Shown here in pieces: positions 56,901 through 64,000 of a stretch of DNA of 64,000 bases (within the stretch, counting starts at the first letter, position 1; every line of letters begins with the position of its first letter). The DNA is taken from contig NZ_PVSS01000005.1 in the NCBI RefSeq assembly GCF_003025005.1, positions 62,001 to 126,000 on the forward strand. Reading direction: 5' to 3'. The stretch is from Brumimicrobium mesophilum (lineage in GTDB: Bacteria; Bacteroidota; Bacteroidia; Flavobacteriales_D; Crocinitomicaceae). Under the pieces are notes generated by a model, which searched no databases, had not been told where the DNA came from, and saw only the letters and a program-made list of their open reading frames with translations. The translations under genes were made by a program, and so were the position numbers.

Positions 56901-58171
56901 TAATACTTTTCTAAATTTTCCATCCCTACTTTACAGGATAAACATTTTTTAAATTTACAAAATTCATTGTTTAATTCTAACAATCCTTGACTTTCTAATG
57001 CGTTTTGTGGCAAAAAACCGATGTTTTTCCAATAATTTATAACATTATTGCTTTCTGAAGGCAAGTTTTCCATTATTTCAACAGCCTTATCACTGTATGA
57101 AAAGTCGTTATTCAAATGTTTCAAAGCGACAAAATAAGGCACCAAACCATTTATGATTAAATTAAGTTTAAACAATTTTGAAAAGCCTAATTTTCTTTCT
57201 TTAGTGATACTCCCAAAAAGATAATGGTCCCTCCAATATCCATGAATAAATGAACCAGCTAAGTTATTTACTTTTTCTATGATTTGTTTTGATTCCAAAT
57301 GTAAAAAAGTTCTTAAATCAAATTGCAGCAGAAAACCGCAGACTTGTGCCAGTATATAACTAGGAAAACTTGTTGGACGAATCCCTCCAAATTTCCAAGC
57401 ACTTTTTTTCATTTCCAATAAACCATGTTTGTGCTTTAACAACTTCCAGGAATGTGAGAGCTCTTTATAGTACTTCTCTTCATAATCATTATTTAAGAAA
57501 CCCGCAGCCCCAAAAATCAACGCTTCTAATCGGGTTTTATCCCATTGTTCTTTCGCCAATAGCTGATATGGCAGAATACACGCTAATTCTTGCATAGGCA
57601 ATTTATTTACCCTACCACCAACCGCTTTTAATATAGCAGTAAAAAAAATTGAATCTTTATCTATTTGCTCGCGGTTAACAAATTCTAAAAGTGCTAATCC
57701 TTTTCTTTCAATTCTATGCAAAAATGAAACATCAATTTGTTGAAGAAGAGATAATTTAAAGTCCATAACCACATTTGAACATGCTACTTTAAATGGATTA
57801 GAAAGGATTTTTTGATAGCTGTGATAATGATGAACATCAATTTGATTTTTTAACTCGATAGTTGGCAGCCTACTTCCGTTAACATATACATCCTTATCAT
57901 GTTCATGAACAACATGGAGAACAACGTTATTGTAAGCTTCATCGAGATGATGTTTGTGAGCATACCAATCAGATGATTTGATATGTAGCTCAATATTTCC
58001 GGACCATTTTATTCCGTCAATGATCACAGTTCCATTAAAAAAATCTGGTCCAGCATCCAGATTATACCATCCAATTTCTTTAATTGTAACTGGAACGCCA
58101 TTTGTGAGATTTAGCTGATTAAAATTTAGACGTTTCATACGCCAGATATAATGCAAATATTCTTCTTGCAT
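56900..58171 (-). CDS. DUF2851 protein
   Basis: 423 aa. The conserved N-terminus EEYLHYIWRMKRLNFNQL is followed by WYNLDAGPDFFNGTVIIDGI and WSGNIELHIKSSDWYAHKHH (about 60-80), then NNVVLHVVHEHDKDV. These Asp/His-rich patches have a metal- or phosphate-site look. A C-terminal CKFKKCLSCKVG contains three Cys. No activity is known for the family. It is first of three overlapping genes and may have its own promoter, which I could not identify clearly. Confidence 0.9.
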   Translation of the reverse strand: MQEEYLHYIWRMKRLNFNQLNLTNGVPVTIKEIGWYNLDAGPDFFNGTVIIDGIKWSGNIELHIKSSDWYAHKHHLDEAYNNVVLHVVHEHDKDVYVNGSRLPTIELKNQIDVHHYHSYQKILSNPFKVACSNVVMDFKLSLLQQIDVSFLHRIERKGLALLEFVNREQIDKDSIFFTAILKAVGGRVNKLPMQELACILPYQLLAKEQWDKTRLEALIFGAAGFLNNDYEEKYYKELSHSWKLLKHKHGLLEMKKSAWKFGGIRPTSFPSYILAQVCGFLLQFDLRTFLHLESKQIIEKVNNLAGSFIHGYWRDHYLFGSITKERKLGFSKLFKLNLIINGLVPYFVALKHLNNDFSYSDKAVEIMENLPSESNNVINYWKNIGFLPQNALESQGLLELNNEFCKFKKCLSCKVGMENLEKY

Positions 58172-58256
58172 AATTAAGTGATTTAAGGGTTGCTAAATTA
58201 AGTTAGTGAAATTTAGGAGAATTCACCAAATTAAAATAGACTTTTCTTAAAGTAGA

Positions 58257-61200
58257 TTAGAACTTATTTCCACTCAAACCTATCATGGTAATATCATCAG
58301 TTTGTGAATATTCCCCTACCCAATTTGTTAATTGTTCATTTAGGATCTTATTCTGTTCTAGCATAGGAAGATGTGAAATCTCATTAATTAGATTTAGGAA
58401 TTTTTTGATTGTAAGTTTTTTATTTCGTTCACCACCAAATTGATCTGGGTAACCATCGGAGAAGATGTACATATTTTGATTTTCTTCTAGGGATAATTTT
58501 TCTGTTTTATAGGAGAAATTTGCCACCCTAGGAAGATCACCAATATGCTTAGATTGACCTTTAATTACTTCCAGTCTATTTTCAGTTTTATCAATAATAA
58601 CAAACCTACCACCAGCCAGGGCATATTCAAATTGATTACTCTTGTTATCAAATACACATACAACCACTTCCATTCCATCTTGAACATAATTTCGACCATC
58701 TCTTGGAAGTACTTCTGCCAAACGCTCATCAAGTTGGTTAAGGATCTCACCTGGATTAGTATTTTTGGCTTCAATAATTATTTGATTTAAAATATTTATT
58801 CCTAAAAGAGTCATAAACGAACCTGGAACACCATGACCAGTGCAATCAGAAAGAATAACAATCGTTTTACCATCAACTTCATGAAGCCAAAAGAAGTCTC
58901 CAGAAACAATATCTTTAGGTCTAAACAAGACTAAACTATCTTCAAACAATTCTTCAAAATCTTCGGAACTTGGAAGCATATTGAATTGAATTCTTTGTGC
59001 ATAATTTATAGATGCTGTAATATCTTTATTTTGATCCTTAATTATAGCATTAGCTTTTCTAGTATCTGTAATATCCCTGGCTAGACCCAAGAAACCAGTC
59101 ACCATGTTCTCAGATCCAATTCTTTTCATTGTGGTTAAATTCAATCCTAACCATTTCAGATCACTTTGAGGCGTATGAATTGGAAACTCCTTATAACCTC
59201 CTTTATTTCGAATTTTCAAACTCTCTTTAAAAAAATTGTTGACCTTTTCATTATAATTTGAATCAATTACATCTAATATAGAAAGTCCAAGTAACTCCTC
59301 TTTTGTTCTAGCAAATACTTCACAACATTTTTCATTTGCAAAAGTAAAGTTTCCGCTAGTATCTGTTTGGAAAATTAAATCATCAGCATTCCGAACAATT
59401 AATTCATAATAATTTTCAAGATTAATTTTTTCTGTAACATCTTGACCCAAAATTATGCGAACCTCATCAGAAAATTGTTTACACGACCATTGATAGTATA
59501 CAACTTCACTTTTAATCGTAATTAGTGGTGTAACAAAAATTGCCCCTTCTTTGAATTCATTAATTAAATTATCATTGGTAAAACCTTTTAAACCATTAAA
59601 CGTAGGTTGATAATCGTTTAAGGTGAGTACATTTTCTCCTTTTAAGGTTTTTTTCATTCCCAAAAGCAATTCTATATTTTCACTTGAATAGGAAACTTTA
59701 CCTTTCTTATCAAATGCCACCACTAAAGCGTTTCCTTTATTTACAATTCCAGATGTAAAGATTAATTGTTCTAATGAATTGTTTCTTAAATAAGTTTTGT
59801 AAATCATTAAGAAACTAGCTAATGCGACTCCCATCAAAAATAAGTATTGATTGAATTGCGCTTGATCTACCAAAAATATAATAATCACACTAAAAATCCC
59901 CATAGCCAACCCCACTAAAACAGCTGAACGGAGTTTTTCCAGTGTATAGGGAGCAACAAAGGTCACCAGTAATGTAGCCACGAAATAGAATGGATGAATA
60001 TCAGACAAATATGTAAAGGCTAAATTATAACCTAATAACAATAGGAAACCAAGGGCTAGGTAAATCCTCGTTTTCGTTAATGTACTATCAATAAATGTTA
60101 TCATAAAATAAAGCACTAAGATAATTAACCCAAAGGCAATCGCACTTAAATCATGGTTAACAAGGGTAGGATCAATTCTAGGAGCAAATAAATGACCAAG
60201 GGTATTTGCAGCCGCACCAAAAACTAAAATACTTTTTGCCATCGATCTATCTGCCACAATATCTCTGGATAGAATAATATTTTTACGGTTAAAATTACTT
60301 GATCGATCTAGAATGAGGATGTTTATCAATACAACCAAACCAATGACTATAATAATAAACCATTTATTTTTATAGAATGGAATTTCGACATTAAACCTTA
60401 ATGAACTCACATCACTCTCATTGTCTCCATCAATTGACGAAATGACCTCGAAAGTGTAAATTCCAGATTTTAAATTATTGTAGATTGCTTCTTGTTCAGC
60501 GTCCCAATCAGACCATTCAATATATTTTTTATCACCACCCAATAGTCTATATTTATAAACTACAAAATTCGACTTGGCGTTAACACTTTTGAAGTCTATC
60601 AACAAGTTATTGTCTTCCGAATTGAGATTAATGGTATCGCTCACATTTACAAGCTGCTCAATATTCTTGTTTTTAAAAGAATAGATTTTAGGTTTATTCA
60701 ATCTATTTTTCTTTGTAAAAAGACTAGGCTTAACTAAAATCACTCCACTTAAAGTTCCTAGTAAGATAGAGCCGTCTTCGGTTTGAAATGATGATCGCAT
60801 ATGTGTTTCATGTCCATAAAACCCATTCTCCTTATTGTAGGTCCTGCTAGAAAGAACTTCCCCATTATTTGAAACTTTTATTACTGTAATTCCTTTGTGG
60901 CTTCCAACTATCAAATTTCCAAATCGATCAGCATTTAAAGTATAAATTAGCAATGAAGGTAAAATCTTAGCCTCAGTAATAGCAATCCTTTTTCCTTTTG
61001 CGGTAATCCCCATTAAACCATCGTCAAAACTAAACCAAATTGTCCCATGGACATCCATTATTGAGTTTCCTACATAAGACCCTAATGATTGTCCATCGAC
61101 ATCTCTTGAAATAGTTTCCAATTCATCCTCTATTCTATCGTATCTAATCACTCCAGAGTTGGTTCCAAAAAACAAAGAAGATGAATCCTTAGACACTATG

Positions 61201-62582
61201 CCATTATAAAAATAAGATGGAGTAGTAATAAATTCGTCAATTTCACCGGTTTTTAAATCTTTTCTTTTAAGACCTTTACCCTCTATTGAGTACCACAAAT
61301 ATCCAAAAGCATTTTTGACCAAACTTATTTTCTGCCCCTTAATTTGTTCGAGAAATGGATAATTCTTTAATTCATTCCCATCAATTTCGTATACCCCACT
61401 TCTTGTAGAAACAATTTGAGTATCACCAATAGTTGTCAATGATGTAACATATATTTCTTTATTGTTTTTAAAACTCTTCTCATTAAATTCTTTTCCAATA
61501 AATGTTCCTTTACCAGCAACAGACATTAAATAAGTACTATCAATAGTTTTGGCAACAAAAGTAATATGTGGCTCGTTAAACAATTCAGAATTATTAAGAT
61601 TGGTAAAAGGCTCTAATGAAATTCTATATGCTCCATTAATGCTAGAAGTTACCCAAATATCATTGTTTCTATCAATTAAAATATCTGTTGCTCCTAGAAT
61701 CAATTGATCTGCATTACCTGACAGCAATTTAAAATTACAACTTTTAATATCGTATTCAATTACCCTACCTTGATTTGTAATGAAAGCAATAACATTGTCT
61801 TTTCTGTCCCATTTTAATATATGTTCATTAGGCAAAAGAATTGTTTTATCGCTTCTAGATATCCTTAAGTTTTCTTTCTTTACATTGTTAAGAGGCATGG
61901 ACAAAGTCTTGTAAAAGTACTTGTCCATCAAAAACAAAGTGTCTGACTTTTCATAAGCTATTTCATAATCACTTAACGTCTTTTCACTAACACCAAACCA
62001 TTCATACAATCCTTGTATACTATCGTTTTTGATATGAAAATTCATATCTGAGCTTAAAACTAAAAGCTCATCATCGAGCAAACAATTTCCGAAATGCTGA
62101 AAATTTGGATTATAAGGAGAAATAGTTCTTTCTTGAATAAGTACGCTGTCCTTATAAATTCTCAAGCCTTGATCCTGCAGAACAACATAAGTCCCATTAT
62201 GAAAGGATATTGCATGACTTCCAGAAACCTTATTAATAAATGACAGTTTATTGATTGACTTGTTTTCTAGTGAAAAAACACCTCTATACTTGGTTGAAAA
62301 CAACACTCCATTATCAATGAAATTGATATCATTAACATGCCGATTGTTTCTTCCTTGCTCTTCTTCAAGTGAATTAAATTCTTTACCATCGTAACGCATC
62401 AAACCAGCACCATCAGTTCCAAACCAAATGTATCCATCATCAGACTCCTCTACTGCAAGAATAGATACTAGGTTTAAACCTTCTTGGTAGTCGAAGTTTT
62501 TAAACGTATAAATTTGAGCAACTAACCTAAAAGAGCTAGTAACTAGAAAAATAATAAGAATGAGCCAACTTTGAAGTTTCAT
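58257..62582 (-). CDS. Giant membrane sensor: beta-propeller, Y_Y_Y, multi-TM, PAS and PP2C (SpoIIE) phosphatase
   Basis: 1441 aa. Signal peptide (about 1-22); two-component-type propeller repeats (GYIWFGTDGAGLMRYDGKEF at about 50; ships on to about 640); a Y_Y_Y domain (about 655-735); one membrane helix (about 739-757), then a further block of about six (780-927). In the cytoplasm: PAS 1 (about 937-1047), PAS 2 (about 1056-1170) and a SpoIIE-type Ser/Thr phosphatase (about 1190-1437) with SGDFFW, DCTGHGVPGSFMTLLG, FSDGYPDQFGG and TDDITMIG metal-site motifs. It should sense a periplasmic ligand and dephosphorylate an unknown target. Lies 58 bases after purK. Confidence 0.92.
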   Translation of the reverse strand: MKLQSWLILIIFLVTSSFRLVAQIYTFKNFDYQEGLNLVSILAVEESDDGYIWFGTDGAGLMRYDGKEFNSLEEEQGRNNRHVNDINFIDNGVLFSTKYRGVFSLENKSINKLSFINKVSGSHAISFHNGTYVVLQDQGLRIYKDSVLIQERTISPYNPNFQHFGNCLLDDELLVLSSDMNFHIKNDSIQGLYEWFGVSEKTLSDYEIAYEKSDTLFLMDKYFYKTLSMPLNNVKKENLRISRSDKTILLPNEHILKWDRKDNVIAFITNQGRVIEYDIKSCNFKLLSGNADQLILGATDILIDRNNDIWVTSSINGAYRISLEPFTNLNNSELFNEPHITFVAKTIDSTYLMSVAGKGTFIGKEFNEKSFKNNKEIYVTSLTTIGDTQIVSTRSGVYEIDGNELKNYPFLEQIKGQKISLVKNAFGYLWYSIEGKGLKRKDLKTGEIDEFITTPSYFYNGIVSKDSSSLFFGTNSGVIRYDRIEDELETISRDVDGQSLGSYVGNSIMDVHGTIWFSFDDGLMGITAKGKRIAITEAKILPSLLIYTLNADRFGNLIVGSHKGITVIKVSNNGEVLSSRTYNKENGFYGHETHMRSSFQTEDGSILLGTLSGVILVKPSLFTKKNRLNKPKIYSFKNKNIEQLVNVSDTINLNSEDNNLLIDFKSVNAKSNFVVYKYRLLGGDKKYIEWSDWDAEQEAIYNNLKSGIYTFEVISSIDGDNESDVSSLRFNVEIPFYKNKWFIIIVIGLVVLINILILDRSSNFNRKNIILSRDIVADRSMAKSILVFGAAANTLGHLFAPRIDPTLVNHDLSAIAFGLIILVLYFMITFIDSTLTKTRIYLALGFLLLLGYNLAFTYLSDIHPFYFVATLLVTFVAPYTLEKLRSAVLVGLAMGIFSVIIIFLVDQAQFNQYLFLMGVALASFLMIYKTYLRNNSLEQLIFTSGIVNKGNALVVAFDKKGKVSYSSENIELLLGMKKTLKGENVLTLNDYQPTFNGLKGFTNDNLINEFKEGAIFVTPLITIKSEVVYYQWSCKQFSDEVRIILGQDVTEKINLENYYELIVRNADDLIFQTDTSGNFTFANEKCCEVFARTKEELLGLSILDVIDSNYNEKVNNFFKESLKIRNKGGYKEFPIHTPQSDLKWLGLNLTTMKRIGSENMVTGFLGLARDITDTRKANAIIKDQNKDITASINYAQRIQFNMLPSSEDFEELFEDSLVLFRPKDIVSGDFFWLHEVDGKTIVILSDCTGHGVPGSFMTLLGINILNQIIIEAKNTNPGEILNQLDERLAEVLPRDGRNYVQDGMEVVVCVFDNKSNQFEYALAGGRFVIIDKTENRLEVIKGQSKHIGDLPRVANFSYKTEKLSLEENQNMYIFSDGYPDQFGGERNKKLTIKKFLNLINEISHLPMLEQNKILNEQLTNWVGEYSQTDDITMIGLSGNKF

Positions 62583-62640
62583 ATCAATTTGTCGAACTCA
62601 TAAATCTACAAAAAATACTGTAAGATTTGCTATAAACCCA

Positions 62641-63789
62641 TTAATTCGATATCACTTTAATGGATTCCTGAACATTACGTGCTTTCAATTTAACTTCGTC
62701 AAGGTGCTTTCCAGTAATTGTAATATGTCCCATCTTACGATTTGGTTTCGTAGTTGGTTTTCCATATAAATGAACATGAACTCCTTGCATACGCATCAAG
62801 TTCTCAACACCTTCATATTTTGCTGGTCCTTCATGATTTTCATCACCCAACAAATTAATCATTACCCCAGGCGACTTTATTTCTGTATCACCTAACGGAA
62901 GATTTAAAATAGCACGTAAATGCTGTTCAAACTGTGACACATAATTACACTCAATGGTATGATGTCCACTATTATGGGTCCTTGGAGCAACTTCATTAAC
63001 CAATAATTCTCCTTCTTGAGTCAAAAATAACTCAACTGCTAAAAGTCCAACCATATCCAGTTTTTCTATTACTTCCTTTGCTAAATTTGTTGCTTTTAAT
63101 TCAATTTCTTGAGAAATATTAGCTGGACTGAATAAAAACTCAACCAAATTTAATTTTTCACTGAATTCGCATTCAACAACAGGGAAAGTTTTCACTTCGC
63201 CATTTTCATTTCTTGCCACCAAGACGGATAGCTCCTTTGTAAAGTTAATCTTATCTTCAATTAAAGAAGGCACATCAAAAGCATTTTCAAGATCTGCACT
63301 TGATTTAATAATTGCTACTCCTTTACCGTCATAACCACCTTTTCTCATCTTCAAAATAAAGGGTATCTGATTACTGTAATCATGAAGCTCGGAGCGATCA
63401 TTAATTAGATGAAAAGGTGCAGTAGGAATCCCATTTACTTTATAAAATTCTTTTTGCAATCCCTTATCCTGAATTAATCTTAAAACACGAGGTTGAGGAA
63501 AAACTTTAACACCATTTGCTTCTAATTCTTCCAAAGCATCAACATTTATATGCTCAATTTCTACGGTCAAAACATCTTTATCCTTTCCAAATGCCATAAC
63601 ATCAGCATAAGATTGGATGTTTCCTTCAGTAAATTCATAGGCTAATGTTCCACATGGCGCAGTTTTAGAATTGTCCATTGTATAAACATGAACATCATAG
63701 TTCATTGCAGACTGAATAAGCATTCTACCTAATTGACCACCTCCTAATACACCTAATTTAAATGCATCTCCGTACCACTGTTTTTCCAT
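62641..63789 (-). CDS. purK: N5-carboxyaminoimidazole ribonucleotide synthase
   Basis: ATP-grasp enzyme of purine synthesis that turns AIR, bicarbonate and ATP into N5-CAIR. 382 aa with the N-terminal LGVLGGGQLGRMLIQSAMNY (about 12-31), VLTVEIEHINVDALE (about 72), the ATP-grasp LKMRKGGYDGKGVAI (about 145-160) and EVAPRTHNSGHHTIE (about 265-279) followed by FEQHLRAI. Divergent from the hpt-like gene on the right, another purine gene. Confidence 0.97.
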   Translation of the reverse strand: MEKQWYGDAFKLGVLGGGQLGRMLIQSAMNYDVHVYTMDNSKTAPCGTLAYEFTEGNIQSYADVMAFGKDKDVLTVEIEHINVDALEELEANGVKVFPQPRVLRLIQDKGLQKEFYKVNGIPTAPFHLINDRSELHDYSNQIPFILKMRKGGYDGKGVAIIKSSADLENAFDVPSLIEDKINFTKELSVLVARNENGEVKTFPVVECEFSEKLNLVEFLFSPANISQEIELKATNLAKEVIEKLDMVGLLAVELFLTQEGELLVNEVAPRTHNSGHHTIECNYVSQFEQHLRAILNLPLGDTEIKSPGVMINLLGDENHEGPAKYEGVENLMRMQGVHVHLYGKPTTKPNRKMGHITITGKHLDEVKLKARNVQESIKVISN

Positions 63790-63893
63790 TATTTTTAAGT
63801 TTTCAAAATCTTTGCGAAGTTAATGAAGCCTTTCGGAGAATAATACTTGAATCATAAAAAAGTTTATGAACAATAAAAATGTTTTAAAAATAT

Positions 63894-63901
63894 TATCTTT
63901 G
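63894..63901 (+). promoter_or_regulatory. -7 element of the rightward gene at 63926
   Basis: TATCTTTG is an exact TAnnTTTG, 24 bases before the GTG. No good -33 is seen. Confidence 0.5.
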
Positions 63902-63925
63902 TAGAAAGTACAAATCAAGAAATAA

Positions 63926-64000
63926 GTGCAAATACAAGATAAGAAATTCGAATTATACCTTTCTGAACAAGAAATTCTAAATTCTATAGAAGAAGTTGCT
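63926..64000 (+). CDS. Start of a gene resembling hypoxanthine phosphoribosyltransferase, cut by the window end
   Basis: 25 codons from GTG (a TAA stands directly upstream in frame and no ATG is available): VQIQDKKFELYLSEQEIL, then NSIEEVA. The order 'IxDKxFELxLSExEI' is what I recall for Bacteroidota Hpt proteins, which salvage hypoxanthine and guanine. The divergent neighbour is purK, so a purine role fits. The catalytic part is outside the window. Confidence 0.5.
   Translation, partial: MQIQDKKFELYLSEQEILNSIEEVA

Overview
The window is chromosomal DNA from a member of the Bacteroidota, most likely a flavobacterium-like lineage. The signs are AT-rich sequence; promoters of the TTTG / TAnnTTTG type instead of -35/-10 boxes; frequent GTG and TTG starts; type IX secretion sorting-domain and GldM-like sequences; a MurE with the meso-DAP motif; and Bacteroidota-style MraY, Mrp and RpoB/RpoC. 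Genus cannot be fixed from the sequence alone.

Layout. (1) 1-8110: an outer-membrane protein cut by the window edge, the LPS Kdo transferase waaA, then convergent genes for a Bax-inhibitor-like membrane protein and a desaturase/YjbR/S4-domain operon, then an Fe-S operon (mrp, nfu) with diacylglycerol kinase, and a tandem universal stress protein. (2) 8296-13436: tRNA-Asn followed by an accessory, decaying locus. An Rhs-type toxin C-terminus, broken by an in-frame stop and a frameshift, is followed by an overlapping lipoprotein gene that looks like its immunity partner. Behind it lie at least two further orphan 'toxin tip + secreted/lipoprotein' modules, separated by a ~140-175 bp repeat that ends in a long palindrome. 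(3) 13525-29746: the division and cell wall cluster, all on the minus strand, in the order mraZ, rsmH, ftsL, ftsI, murE, mraY, murD, an unknown 146-aa gene, ftsW, murG, murC, ftsQ, ftsA, ftsZ, yqeY. It is tightly packed, with 1-14 base overlaps, and headed by MraZ boxes that occur twice in opposite orientation. (4) 29747-36877: a degraded type IX sorting-domain remnant, a 1147-aa outer-membrane protein of unknown function, a glycosyltransferase, lipoamide dehydrogenase and a DUF3467 protein.

(5) 36951-50040: the transcription/translation block, read leftwards: tRNA-Thr(TGT), Tyr, Gly, Thr(GGT), tuf, tRNA-Trp, secE, nusG, rplK, rplA, rplJ, rplL, rpoB, rpoC. It has a strong promoter before the first tRNA, hairpins after the last tRNA-Thr, after tuf and between rplL and rpoB, and a clear terminator after rpoC. 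(6) 50241-64000: xerC and rpsU, an acyl-CoA dehydrogenase, a helix-hairpin-helix membrane protein, an alanine/glycine:cation symporter with an unusual N-terminal extension, a DUF2851 / PspC / RmlD-like operon, a giant sensor with a C-terminal PP2C phosphatase, purK, and the first codons of a divergent gene that resembles hpt.

Most of the window is conserved housekeeping sequence. The region most likely to hold something little described is 8370-12514, where repeats, toxin tips and candidate immunity genes form a modular array.
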